The translations under genes and the position numbers were made by a program. Shown here in pieces: positions 1 to 9,544 of a stretch of DNA of 34,865 bases. The notes below the pieces were generated by a model, which did no database searches, was not told the origin of the DNA, and worked only from the letters and a program-made list of their open reading frames with translations. This DNA is from Saprospiraceae bacterium (lineage in GTDB: Bacteria > Bacteroidota > Bacteroidia > Chitinophagales > Saprospiraceae). The stretch lies in the NCBI GenBank assembly GCA_020630555.1, contig JAHDBE010000007.1:1-34865 (forward strand). The letters are read 5' to 3'. Position 1 is the first letter of the stretch; each line of letters starts with the position of its first letter.

Positions 1-975
1 CCTTATAATGTTTGGATATCCGAAATCATTTTTCAACAAACACAAATTGTTCAGGGGACTCCTTATTATCTAAGGTTTATCGAACGATTTTCTGATGTGG
101 AATCTTTGGCGAAAGCCAAAGAAGAAGACGTTTTAAAATATTGGGAAGGATTAGGTTACTATTCTAGAGCGCGCAACCTTCATGAATCTGCGCAGAGAAT
201 CGTTAGTGAATTTGACGGAAAATTTCCTGAGCGATATGAAGATATATTATCCTTAAAAGGAATTGGAAAATATACAGCAGCCGCCATATCAAGCTTTGCT
301 TTCAATAAAAGTTATCCTGTAATAGATGGAAATGTCGAACGCGTGTTGTCACGTATATTCAATATAAAAGAGGAAATAAAATCTTCGAAAGCACAAAAAA
401 TACTTTACGCTATTGCGAATGATTTAATCAAAAACCACGATCCAGCTACATTCAATCAAGCGATTATGGATTTTGGTGCGCACCAATGTAAGCCGAAAAA
501 ACCGAACTGTTTAGAATGTCCGTTTCAACATGAGTGTGAGGCTAGATTATTAAATATCATTGATAAACGTCCGCTAAAAAAGAAAAAGAATAAAAAAACC
601 AATCGCTTTTTTGAGTATTACGTTTTTAGTAGAAAGAATAAAACGCTAATTAGAAAAAGACCCAAGGGAGATATTTGGGCGGGATTACATGATTTCGTTT
701 TAAAGGAGGTTTCTCAAAAAGAGTTATCACGAGAACAACAATGCCTAAAAGAATTCAATTCGAAGGAACTCTTGTTAACGGGAATTTCATGGCTTTACAG
801 TTCGAGTATTAATAAAAGGGTTTTGTCACATCAAAACATATTTATTCGCTTTCATGAATTTTCATTCGCGGAAATCGAGATTAAAAACAACGCACCATTT
901 TTCCTTGTAGATACAAATGCCCTTATGGACTTGGCATTCCCAAAAACCCTACATTTGTATTTAGTAGATAAATAG
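1..975 (+). CDS. mutY: A/G-specific adenine glycosylase MutY, 5' truncated by window edge
   Basis: Frame 1 is open from base 1 (PYNVWISEIIFQQTQIVQGTPYY); HhH motif LKGIGKYTAAAI; VIDGNVERVLSR; FeS cluster C-X6-C-X2-C-X5-C (CKPKKPNCLECPFQHEC). Confidence 0.95.
   Translation, partial: PYNVWISEIIFQQTQIVQGTPYYLRFIERFSDVESLAKAKEEDVLKYWEGLGYYSRARNLHESAQRIVSEFDGKFPERYEDILSLKGIGKYTAAAISSFAFNKSYPVIDGNVERVLSRIFNIKEEIKSSKAQKILYAIANDLIKNHDPATFNQAIMDFGAHQCKPKKPNCLECPFQHECEARLLNIIDKRPLKKKKNKKTNRFFEYYVFSRKNKTLIRKRPKGDIWAGLHDFVLKEVSQKELSREQQCLKEFNSKELLLTGISWLYSSSINKRVLSHQNIFIRFHEFSFAEIEIKNNAPFFLVDTNALMDLAFPKTLHLYLVDK
103..122 (+). repeat. GAAA micro-hairpin TCTTTGGC-GAAA-GCCAAAGA (core GGCGAAAGCC 108-117)
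   Basis: 8-bp stem, GNRA-type loop, inside mutY. Confidence 0.8.
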
Positions 976-1000
976 ATATTTTTATAGAAACATCACATTA

Positions 1001-1480
1001 ATGGTAAATAAAGTAACCCTCATAGGTAATCTCGGTAGAGACCCCGAAATAAGAAGATTAGAAAATGGAAGTGCGGTAGGAAAGTTTTCAGTGGCCACTA
1101 ACGAAAATTACCAAGATCGTAATGGTGAATGGCAGACAAAAACCGAATGGCACGAAATCGTCGTCTGGAGAGCACTTGCCGAAAGAGCAGAAAGAGACCT
1201 AGGAAAAGGTAAACTAGTTTATATTGAAGGTAAAATTACGCACAGAAAATGGCAGGATAAAGAAGGTCGAGATCGCAATACCACCGAGATTGTTGCACAA
1301 ACCTTTAGATTGCTAGAAAAAAGAGAAAGTTCTGGTTCGAGAAATTACAATGATGATTTTCCAAATGCAACAGATGAATTACCTGGAGGATCATCTATGC
1401 CTAACCCTGCACAGACCAAGCCTGATGTTCAATCGAACACTAACGTGCCACCGGCAGCGGATGACGATTTACCGTTTTAA
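1001..1480 (+). CDS. ssb: Single-stranded DNA-binding protein
   Basis: N-terminus MVNKVTLIGNLGRDPEIR, OB-fold, acidic C-terminal tail DDDLPF. Confidence 0.95.
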   Translation: MVNKVTLIGNLGRDPEIRRLENGSAVGKFSVATNENYQDRNGEWQTKTEWHEIVVWRALAERAERDLGKGKLVYIEGKITHRKWQDKEGRDRNTTEIVAQTFRLLEKRESSGSRNYNDDFPNATDELPGGSSMPNPAQTKPDVQSNTNVPPAADDDLPF

Positions 1481-1502
1481 TATTTAACAAAAAGAAAAAG
1501 AA

Positions 1503-2909
1503 TTGGAACCGGAGCCTCCCAGTTTGTTATTGAACTCTTTTGACCTATCCTTTATATTATTATTTGGTGGACTAAGTACATCTGTTTTTATCCTTGTACT
1601 TCTGATCATATGTTCGGCTTTGATATCAGGATCGGAGGTTGCTTTTTTTTCGATTTCTCCACAAGACCAACACGACCTAGAAAACGAGGACACTGTTTCT
1701 TCAGATAGGATTCTAAAGCTAAGAGAAAAGCCCAGAACACTACTAGCAACAATTTTAATTACGAACAACCTTATTAACATTGCGATAGTAATTATATCGG
1801 CTTACCTCTTTAGAGATTTGCTCGGGGAAGACACTCTTATTTATTTAGGCACGAGGGTAAAAGATATACTTGGGATTACATTTGTGTCTGTTGAGCGCAT
1901 ATCAGAGTTTATATATTTTCTTATTACGGTGGTTGGTGTAACCTTTATCTTATTGTTATTCGGTGAAGTGTTACCCAAGATATATGCTAACATAAACAAC
2001 TTAAGTTTTGCAAGGAAGATGGCTTTACCATTAAGTCTCTTGAATCGATGTTTTGGTCCGCTGAGTAAGGTATTGGTTCGGTGGACAATAGGGATAGAGA
2101 ATAGAGTTATGAAAGGAAAGTCAGCTCTTAGTACGACTAGCAAAGAGGATTTAGATAAGGCCATTGAATTAACGGTAAATCAGATGAGTGCCACAGACGA
2201 GGAGGCAGATATTTTAAAAGGGATAGTAAAGTTTGGAGACGTCAGTACAAAACAGATTATGAAGAGTCGCATGGATGTTGTGGCGATCGAACAAGAAACA
2301 GATTATGCTGAACTGATGGAAATTGTTAAGGAATCAGGTTATTCTAGAATTCCTGTCTACAAAGAAGACTTTGATAATGTTATTGGAATAATCTACGTAA
2401 AGGACTTGATAGGCTATACTAAAGAAGAGAAAGATTTTCAGTGGCAAAACCTGATAAGAGAGGGTGCTTTATATGTTCCAGAAGCAAAGAAAATAGACGA
2501 CCTGTTAAGAGAATTTCAAAAACAACGCACACACATGGCCGTTGTAGTCGATGAGTATGGTGGTAGTGCCGGTATAGTTACCCTAGAGGATGTTATGGAA
2601 GAGGTTATTGGTGATATAAAAGATGAGTTTGATGAAGAAACGGACGTAGAGTATATAAAGCTCTCAGACAACAATTATATTTTCGAAGGAAAAACCTTAA
2701 TAAATGATTTTTGTAGAATCGTAGGTATAGAGTCATCAGAGTTTGATGAAGTTCGAGGAGATGCAGATTCTATAGCCGGTCTTGTATTAGAGTTGGTCGG
2801 ATTTATCCCGAAGATTGATAAAGAAGTGAACTACAATAACTACCGATTTAAAGTGGTTTCCGTATCGAATAAAAGAATAGAAAAAATAAACTTGACCCTT
2901 CCATTATGA
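1503..2909 (+). CDS. gldE: Gliding motility-associated protein GldE (CNNM/CorC-like, CBS domains); TTG start in the ORF call
   Basis: DUF21 membrane region, CBS pair (MKSRMDVVAIEQETDYAELMEIVKESGYSRIPVYKED), CorC C-terminal domain; mutY-ssb-gldE-gldD order typical of Bacteroidota. Confidence 0.88.
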   Translation: MEPEPPSLLLNSFDLSFILLFGGLSTSVFILVLLIICSALISGSEVAFFSISPQDQHDLENEDTVSSDRILKLREKPRTLLATILITNNLINIAIVIISAYLFRDLLGEDTLIYLGTRVKDILGITFVSVERISEFIYFLITVVGVTFILLLFGEVLPKIYANINNLSFARKMALPLSLLNRCFGPLSKVLVRWTIGIENRVMKGKSALSTTSKEDLDKAIELTVNQMSATDEEADILKGIVKFGDVSTKQIMKSRMDVVAIEQETDYAELMEIVKESGYSRIPVYKEDFDNVIGIIYVKDLIGYTKEEKDFQWQNLIREGALYVPEAKKIDDLLREFQKQRTHMAVVVDEYGGSAGIVTLEDVMEEVIGDIKDEFDEETDVEYIKLSDNNYIFEGKTLINDFCRIVGIESSEFDEVRGDADSIAGLVLELVGFIPKIDKEVNYNNYRFKVVSVSNKRIEKINLTLPL

Positions 2910-3493
2910 GATTTTGGACCCTAATCTTTGCTGTTTTGTTTCTGTCTTGTGAAGAGCAAGGCCTACCCACACCCAAACCGAGGATGTTTCCAAAAGTGGA
3001 TTATCCCCAAAAGGCGTTTAAAATCTTTGATGAGGATTATTGTAGTTTTTCTTTTATGCAAATGGCTTACGCCAATGTAAAACAAGAAGAAACCTACTTT
3101 GATGAAAAACCATTGCATCCTTGTTGGTTCGATTTAGAAATTGATAAATTAAATGCCTCAATTCACTGTAGTTATTATCCAATTAACAGTCAAAAAGAAT
3201 TTGAAGGTTTCGTCAATGATGCCTTTAAATTGACAGGAAAACACAATGTGAAAGCAGATTACATTGACGAACTCGTTATCAATAATCCCAATGGAGTCTC
3301 AGGTATTTTATTCGAACTAAGTGGCCCAGTGGCGTCGCCTTTGCAATTTTATTTAACAGATAGTACGAGTCATTTTTTTAGAAGTTCGGTCTACTTTAAT
3401 AGTCAAGTAAATCGAGATTCTATTCAACCAGTCTATGAATTTATCAGAGACGATGTTTTAAAAATGATTGAAAGCTTTAACTGGACAGAATAA
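2906..3493 (+). CDS. gldD: Gliding motility lipoprotein GldD
   Basis: Lipobox-like LFLSCEE, PTPKPRMFPKVDYP, position directly after gldE with ATGA overlap. Confidence 0.85.
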   Translation: MRFWTLIFAVLFLSCEEQGLPTPKPRMFPKVDYPQKAFKIFDEDYCSFSFMQMAYANVKQEETYFDEKPLHPCWFDLEIDKLNASIHCSYYPINSQKEFEGFVNDAFKLTGKHNVKADYIDELVINNPNGVSGILFELSGPVASPLQFYLTDSTSHFFRSSVYFNSQVNRDSIQPVYEFIRDDVLKMIESFNWTE

Positions 3494-3503
3494 ATTTATT
3501 CTG
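3486..3503. repeat. Perfect 18-bp palindrome CAGAATAAATTTATTCTG spanning both stop codons of convergent gldD and recA
   Basis: Sequence equals its own reverse complement; contains TAA of gldD (3491-3493) and of recA (3496-3498, minus). Confidence 0.85.
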
Positions 3504-4539
3504 CGGTGTCTGCAACAACTTCTTCTTGGACTTCTTCTTGAGGATTGTAGACGGCTTTGATCTTATTTTCAATCTCTTCCATCACCTCTGGATTATCCAT
3601 TAAAAAGTTTTTCGCACCCTCTCGTCCTTGGGCAATTTTGGTTCCGCCATAGCTATACCAAGACCCACTTTTTCCAATGATGTCATTTTCTACACCCAAG
3701 TCAATGATTTCACCTGTTTTAGACACACCTGTTCCATACATGATGTCAAAAATGGTTTGTCTAAAAGGTGGTGCAAGTTTGTTTTTAGCTACTTTAACTT
3801 TTACTGGATTACCTACGACATTACCCTCTTTATCTTTTATAGCAGCACCAGATCTTCTAATGTCTAAACGTACAGAAGAGTAAAATTTAAGTGCATTACC
3901 ACCAGTGGTCGTTTCAGGATTACCGAACATGACACCAATTTTTTCACGAAGCTGGTTGATGAAAATACAACAGCAGCCTGTACGACCAATTGTACCTGTT
4001 AATTTTCGTAAGGCCTGCGACATCAAACGTGCCTGGAGTCCCATCTTGGAGTCTCCCATTTCACCCTCAATCTCTGATCGAGGCACAAGTGCGGCTACCG
4101 AATCAATGACGATGATATCAATCGCTCCTGATCGAATTAAATTTTCCGTGATCTCTAACGCTTGCTCTCCATTATCTGGTTGAGAGATCAAAAGATTTTC
4201 AGTGTCGACACCTAGGGCTTCGGCATAGGTGCGATCAAATGCGTGCTCTGCATCGATGAATGCTGCAATGCCTCCTTTCTTTTGGCATTCTGCAATAGCA
4301 TGAATGGCTAAGGTCGTCTTACCGGAGGATTCGGGGCCGTAAATCTCCACGACACGGCCTCGAGGAAAACCGCCAATACCTAAAGCGATATCTAAGCCTA
4401 ATGATCCTGTTGAAATGGCATCGACCTCCACTTGTTGGTGATCACCTAATTTCATGATGGTCCCTTTACCGTAGGTCTTTTCTAACTTGTCTACAGTTAA
4501 GCTTAGTGCTTTTAATTTCTCTTCTCTTTCTTTAGACAT
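3496..4539 (-). CDS. recA: Recombinase RecA
   Basis: Walker [59 protein letters not shown]. Confidence 0.98.
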   Translation of the reverse strand: MSKEREEKLKALSLTVDKLEKTYGKGTIMKLGDHQQVEVDAISTGSLGLDIALGIGGFPRGRVVEIYGPESSGKTTLAIHAIAECQKKGGIAAFIDAEHAFDRTYAEALGVDTENLLISQPDNGEQALEITENLIRSGAIDIIVIDSVAALVPRSEIEGEMGDSKMGLQARLMSQALRKLTGTIGRTGCCCIFINQLREKIGVMFGNPETTTGGNALKFYSSVRLDIRRSGAAIKDKEGNVVGNPVKVKVAKNKLAPPFRQTIFDIMYGTGVSKTGEIIDLGVENDIIGKSGSWYSYGGTKIAQGREGAKNFLMDNPEVMEEIENKIKAVYNPQEEVQEEVVADTAE

Positions 4540-4557
4540 GGCGCTTATATTATGATT

Positions 4558-4588
4558 TTTATATATTAATACGAAATTAATATATAAA
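4558..4588. promoter_or_regulatory. Perfect 13-bp inverted repeat TTTATATATTAAT-ACGAA-ATTAATATATAAA upstream of recA
   Basis: Arms 4558-4570 and 4576-4588 are exact reverse complements, spacer 5 nt, starting 19 nt upstream of recA ATG; function inferred. Confidence 0.6.
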
Positions 4589-4663
4589 CAGAGTTAAACA
4601 AAAGAAAGGTTCTTTTGCTTAGTAGATACCTAAATAAATTTCAATATAACCTAGTTTTTCTTG

Positions 4664-7147
4664 CTACAGTTTTATCAGCTTTTCAGAATTCATTACATGG
4701 CCCGCAGAATTAACTTTACGAATAAGAAAAACACCCGAAGGGAGGCTTGAAATGTTAATAGATGATCTACCAGTTGTTTCTCGAAACAATATTTTACCAG
4801 TCAGATCCAAGACCTCTACAGAAGCTTTTGAGTCTAATGTGTTTAACCACAAAGTATTAGACGCAGGATTTGGATAAAAGAAAGAGGACGCCACACTCGT
4901 TTCTAAATCTAGAATTGTGGTTATGGTTTTAGAATATGTAAAAGAACCATCTTGGTCAAGCATTTTTATCCTGTAGTAGACAGGAATATTTCGTTGCACC
5001 TCATTATCTAAAAACGAATATTTAGCAAAGTCAGTATTTTGAGCATCCACCATGGCAATCCGTTTAAAGCTTTGATTATTATAAGATCTCTCTATGATAA
5101 AGCCCTCTACATTTACTTCATTTGAAGTTTGCCATTCTAAGACAACAGATGATTCTTTTTGACGTAAGTCAAACGAAAGAAGATCTAGAGGTAGGGCCGT
5201 AGGATTACAATTTATCCAGATCGAATAAGAGCGAGGAGCCAACTCAATGTACATTTGATTAGAAGCACTTACGAGCGCATAAGGGAAATTAGAATTTCCC
5301 AAATAGTCTGTTAGTGTGTCACCAACCATTAAGTTTGTCATATTTACTCCATGATCTACTTTTAATGTTTCGGCTGCGAAATTAATAGCCACGATAACTT
5401 CCTTACCACCGACGCCTCCAGAGAGTTGATAGATTAAACTACTATTATCAAAGCCCCCAATATAATTAGAGGCATAAGGTGTACCTATACGGTTTAAATA
5501 ATCAACACTAGAAGATTGATAGATAAAATCCTTGTGGAACTGAATTAGTTCGTCTATATCTGTCTTGAAATTATTTACGGGCGCGTTAGGAATACTTGAA
5601 CCATAATAATCCGGATAGAATACGCAGGGCAGACCAATTTGATTATTAGTAAGGATATATGCATAGGCCAACATGGCATCGTTTTGTATAGGTTCACCGA
5701 CACTTCTAAAATCATGATTATTGACGAAAGTCACAGCCTGAAAAGGACCAGCGCCTGCATTGTCTACCATACCAGAATTAAATACATCTCTTTTATCGTA
5801 AGACGGATTATCGCATGCATTTTTTAACGCTTCTCGGATAGCAAAATCAAACGCCCTAACATTGACACCCGCGGGAGCAGATACACTATTAGCCCAAGAA
5901 GTCAAAGTATTCGCATTAGAATCAAAGAACTCACCAACCACCATTCCTGGATTAATTCCTTGAGTGGACAAATAGTTGAGAATCGAACTTGCGAGAGCGG
6001 GCTCAAAATGTTTTACTGCATCCATTCTAAACCCACGATATCCGACGTTGTTCCACAGCCACTCAGACCATTGAGAATAAACCGCTTGAGTCGAACTTTG
6101 ATCTTCTTCGATATCAAAAAAGAAATAAGGAAAGTCTATATCGCCTGTTAAGCAGGTAGGATTTACCCCATTAGGTTTAAAATTGAGATAATTCATGGCA
6201 CCCTGGCCACTTGCACAACCCGAAAAGTCGGTACGAGATTGTAATTCCAATTGGGCAATAATATCAGAAGAAGCACTTGATGACCAAATTCCATATGGAC
6301 GAATATCAATGCCCGTTCCACCACCACCGACTTCTTCCATATAAAGAAATAAAGTGTCGCCACTGGAATTAAAATCAGAAGCACCCAATGCGAGATGAAA
6401 TTCATCCGTATTACAAGATCCAATTTCCTCTACGGCGAGCATGTTTATACCCAAAGAAATAGAATTATTTGGTTGTCCACAATCTCCACCTCCATTTGGT
6501 TCGGACTCATTTTGATCTGCCATTCCTTGCCACCCGACAGTATTTGTTTCCATATAGAGCTTGTAGTTTCGACCATTAAAACCACTATCTCCTGAAGCGG
6601 AACTAAACTTAAAGTAATAATCTCCAGAGTTGTTTCCAGTGCTACCCCCAAGAGGTAAAACAAATCGGACTTTTCCATTGATTGGATAGGGCGTGGCTCC
6701 AGAGCAAGATCCTGGATAATTCATTATATAATCTCGAACAGCATCATTGTCTTCATATTCTCCCCCGTCACGATGATTGTAAACAACATCAGCTACGGCG
6801 TCTACACCATTAGAATTCAAAGCAGTTATTAATAGGTCAAGTTCTGCTCGCGTGCCCAAACCAGTAGGCCCTAATCCATACTCACCAAGATCATATAAGT
6901 CTTTGGGGTCATAGCCATTACTACAAGAACCAAAACTAGCCCTTGAAGAAGGTGGTAACCAGAGGTAAGTAAACCCAGAACTTCCAATATCTGCCGCTTG
7001 TGAATTTAAAGTAACAGCCCAATTGTTCGGTGCACCACAATCGCCTTTTGGATAATCCCAATACCATCCCTGCATCATAAAATCTTGACAAAATCCAGTT
7101 TGAAGACTTACACAGAGTAAAACAAAAACAAATACGATTCTTGACAT
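4664..7147 (-). CDS. Secreted GH13-family alpha-amylase with T9SS C-terminal sorting domain
   Basis: Signal peptide; GH13 regions DAVADVVYNH, GFRMDAVKHF, VVGEFFD, FVNNHD; C-terminus FYPNPASNTLWL...GVFLIRKVNSAGHVMNSEKLIKL. Confidence 0.93.
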   Translation of the reverse strand: MSRIVFVFVLLCVSLQTGFCQDFMMQGWYWDYPKGDCGAPNNWAVTLNSQAADIGSSGFTYLWLPPSSRASFGSCSNGYDPKDLYDLGEYGLGPTGLGTRAELDLLITALNSNGVDAVADVVYNHRDGGEYEDNDAVRDYIMNYPGSCSGATPYPINGKVRFVLPLGGSTGNNSGDYYFKFSSASGDSGFNGRNYKLYMETNTVGWQGMADQNESEPNGGGDCGQPNNSISLGINMLAVEEIGSCNTDEFHLALGASDFNSSGDTLFLYMEEVGGGGTGIDIRPYGIWSSSASSDIIAQLELQSRTDFSGCASGQGAMNYLNFKPNGVNPTCLTGDIDFPYFFFDIEEDQSSTQAVYSQWSEWLWNNVGYRGFRMDAVKHFEPALASSILNYLSTQGINPGMVVGEFFDSNANTLTSWANSVSAPAGVNVRAFDFAIREALKNACDNPSYDKRDVFNSGMVDNAGAGPFQAVTFVNNHDFRSVGEPIQNDAMLAYAYILTNNQIGLPCVFYPDYYGSSIPNAPVNNFKTDIDELIQFHKDFIYQSSSVDYLNRIGTPYASNYIGGFDNSSLIYQLSGGVGGKEVIVAINFAAETLKVDHGVNMTNLMVGDTLTDYLGNSNFPYALVSASNQMYIELAPRSYSIWINCNPTALPLDLLSFDLRQKESSVVLEWQTSNEVNVEGFIIERSYNNQSFKRIAMVDAQNTDFAKYSFLDNEVQRNIPVYYRIKMLDQDGSFTYSKTITTILDLETSVASSFFYPNPASNTLWLNTLDSKASVEVLDLTGKILFRETTGRSSINISSLPSGVFLIRKVNSAGHVMNSEKLIKL

Positions 7148-7215
7148 ATAGCAAAACTTAGTTCAAACAAATGATTGTTTACACAAAAGAAGGGGTATAA
7201 AACACATATAAAAAA

Positions 7216-7234
7216 TCAGTTTGTGTTAAACTGA
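7216..7234. repeat. Inverted repeat TCAGTTT-GTGTT-AAACTGA in the divergent intergenic region
   Basis: 7-bp perfect arms, 5-nt spacer, between divergent amylase and 7319 genes. Confidence 0.55.
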
Positions 7235-7318
7235 CACTATGTTTCGCTACAAATTAACCAAAAAAGTATATTTTCACTGGAGCCCCAGCCATATTTTAAT
7301 CTGTTAAAGTCTTCTATT

Positions 7319-9217
7319 ATGATTAAATATTGCCCTCAGGGATTTTTGCTGAGTATTATATTTTTTGTTTTTTGGCTTTCGCCAATGAATGTTTATTCAC
7401 AAGGGTCTTCCATGTGCGTTACGGGTAACACTGGAGATACACCAGCCATAGATGGAGCCATAGATGGTACATATAATCACGTTACCGAAAATCCCTATGC
7501 CGCACCTGTTGCAGGAGGGAGTACATCATCTTCTGACTTTATAGGAGAGTCTTCAGGGAAATATGTGTATTACGACGCCCAAAACTTTAATTGGAGTTCT
7601 TGTGACGATATTTTTAGTCAGGGTTGGGGTACAGCGGATATACATAATTTTCATGTAACCTGGGATTTAAATAATCTTTATTTGGTGGTACAAGGACCGT
7701 CCGCTTATGGAATTTCAGGGGTTGACCGAATGGATATGTTTATTGCTATAGATGTCGATAACGCTACAGGACCAACAGTGAGTTTGGCTTCGACTTCTGC
7801 ACCTTTTAACAAGCGCGTTGATTTTGCAGGCTGGGCTCCAGATTATTTTGTATCTGTCGAAAATTGGGGCTATGCGGAGTTGCGAGCGGCCGGTGGGGCA
7901 ACAGCAATTCAGACAAACAATTCCGGAGGGGCAGGCTCTTTTCAATATGTTATTTCCGGCGATATTACTGAGATACAAATTGATTGGGACGATTTAGGTG
8001 GAAAACCTAATGACTTTACAGGGGCGACGTGGAATATTGCCATTTATACGGTTTATGATGACGATCAATTTGATTCATATGATACCGCTCCAGGCATGGG
8101 ACAAAATCCTGCAGGTGGAGGCTTTGAAGAATTAGGCGATATGCCTTGGGATTCAGATTATTGTTCGGGTGCCACGGATCCTGTTACTGGATCGGGAGAT
8201 GGAACATGTGGATGGGGAGAAAGTGATGATCACGAAGGCAATGGGGCAGACTCTGGAGGCTACGGAGATTGTCGCGACGGGGGAGCTGGATCAGATAACG
8301 CACAGTCTAACGGAGGAGGCACAGGTGATTTTGATACAATTGAAGAGTATTATCAAATAACAAATATCGGGCAGATCGATGCCCAACCATCAATTAGTTC
8401 AGTTCCTTGTATTACGATTGACTGTGCTGAGGCTATTCCAGATTATTCAGGTACAATTAATACACGAAATGACATTTCCACAAGCGATTATGTCACCAAT
8501 CTAGGAAGCATAACATATACAGATGGAGGTGATTGTTATTTTCCTTTGACAATATCGAGATCTACTCCAGTAGAATCAGGCACAAGTATAACTTGTGATG
8601 CCGGGACTGTTTTAGACATGGTTACCGTTACGTACACGGTGACAGATGCTATTGGAAATTCTGCATCAGTGGATCAAACGTATTGTAGGGAGGACCTTAC
8701 CCCATTACCTGTTCTTCTTTCTGGATTTAGAGCTGAGAAAAACAAAGATGGAGTATTTGTTAGTTGGCTCACCTATTCAGAATTTAACAGCGAACGCTTT
8801 GATCTGATGTATTCTGAAGACCAGAGGAATTGGAATAAAATTTATACCACATTTACAGGATCAAATAGCGAACAGACTAAATACTATTCTTATTTACACA
8901 GAAACCCACTTAAGGAAAATTATTATCAATTAGTTCAGTTTGACAATGATGGAAAAACTGAAAAAAGCGAAACTATTTTTGTTCGATTAGACAACTTAAC
9001 CCTCACCGTTTTTCCTAATCCATTCGTGGACGAAATACGAGTTGATGGAGTTGTTGATTTTGAATATGAACTAATAGGTGCTAGAGGAAGGTCTCTTGTC
9101 AGAGAAAAAACTTCTGGTAGCATAAGTACTGTCAATGTACCCTCGGGTATCTATATTTTAAAAATATTTGACGCTGACGGATCGTTAATTAATACTCAGA
9201 AAGTCGCAAAATATTAA
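7319..9217 (+). CDS. Secreted protein with CBM9/DOMON-like N-terminal region, Asp/Gly-rich linker and T9SS C-terminal sorting domain
   Basis: Signal peptide; IDGAIDGTY...HVTWDLNNLYLVVQG; C-terminus VFPNPFVDEIRVDG...PSGIYILKIFDADGSLINTQKVAKY. Confidence 0.7.
   Translation: MIKYCPQGFLLSIIFFVFWLSPMNVYSQGSSMCVTGNTGDTPAIDGAIDGTYNHVTENPYAAPVAGGSTSSSDFIGESSGKYVYYDAQNFNWSSCDDIFSQGWGTADIHNFHVTWDLNNLYLVVQGPSAYGISGVDRMDMFIAIDVDNATGPTVSLASTSAPFNKRVDFAGWAPDYFVSVENWGYAELRAAGGATAIQTNNSGGAGSFQYVISGDITEIQIDWDDLGGKPNDFTGATWNIAIYTVYDDDQFDSYDTAPGMGQNPAGGGFEELGDMPWDSDYCSGATDPVTGSGDGTCGWGESDDHEGNGADSGGYGDCRDGGAGSDNAQSNGGGTGDFDTIEEYYQITNIGQIDAQPSISSVPCITIDCAEAIPDYSGTINTRNDISTSDYVTNLGSITYTDGGDCYFPLTISRSTPVESGTSITCDAGTVLDMVTVTYTVTDAIGNSASVDQTYCREDLTPLPVLLSGFRAEKNKDGVFVSWLTYSEFNSERFDLMYSEDQRNWNKIYTTFTGSNSEQTKYYSYLHRNPLKENYYQLVQFDNDGKTEKSETIFVRLDNLTLTVFPNPFVDEIRVDGVVDFEYELIGARGRSLVREKTSGSISTVNVPSGIYILKIFDADGSLINTQKVAKY
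7372..7385 (-). repeat. GAAA micro-hairpin, core on minus strand (TTGGCTTTCGCCAA on +)
   Basis: 5-bp stem, inside signal peptide of 7319 gene. Confidence 0.75.
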
Positions 9218-9220
9218 AAT

Positions 9221-9253
9221 GAAAAAAGCCTCCTAACAAGGAGGCTTTTTCAT
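9221..9253. terminator. Bidirectional rho-independent-like terminator between convergent genes
   Basis: AAAAAGCCTCC-TAACAA-GGAGGCTTTTT, with A/T tracts on both sides; between 7319..9217(+) and 9254..9469(-). Confidence 0.85.
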
Positions 9254-9469
9254 TTAAGTCTTACTGTAGCTCAAGATATCTTGTATGCTTTTATTTCTGG
9301 GATTAAGTTTATAAACCGGTAATTCAGCATAAGAATCATAAAGCATTCTGAATTCATATCGAAGCGCAGGATCTGCACAAAAGGCGTCATCTAAATCCGC
9401 ATAATCTTTAAGCGGGCGCTCTCCATAAATAAATTCCAGTAATTGATTTTGGGTAAAGCTTTGCTCCAT
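9254..9469 (-). CDS. Conserved-looking small protein (71 aa) of unknown function
   Basis: Complete ORF next to a terminator: MEQSFTQNQLLEFIYGERPLKDYADLDDAFCADPALRYEFRMLYDSY. Confidence 0.65.
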   Translation of the reverse strand: MEQSFTQNQLLEFIYGERPLKDYADLDDAFCADPALRYEFRMLYDSYAELPVYKLNPRNKSIQDILSYSKT

Positions 9470-9544
9470 ATAATGATTTTGATTAGCTAATAGCTTGATT
9501 ACGCCCTTAAAACATCTTTTTCTGTTATAATATTGTGTAGTTAT

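Noticed and set aside
1484-1780. Minus-strand 98-aa ORF opposite gldE, and similar antisense ORFs (1841-2164, 3628-3867, 3677-3883, 3905-4183, 5639-5827, 6193-6423, 6445-6678, 8169-8360, 8935-9135, 28421-28672 and others)
   Set aside because: They lie inside strongly supported genes on the other strand or another frame, have low-complexity or untypical composition and show no recognisable family.
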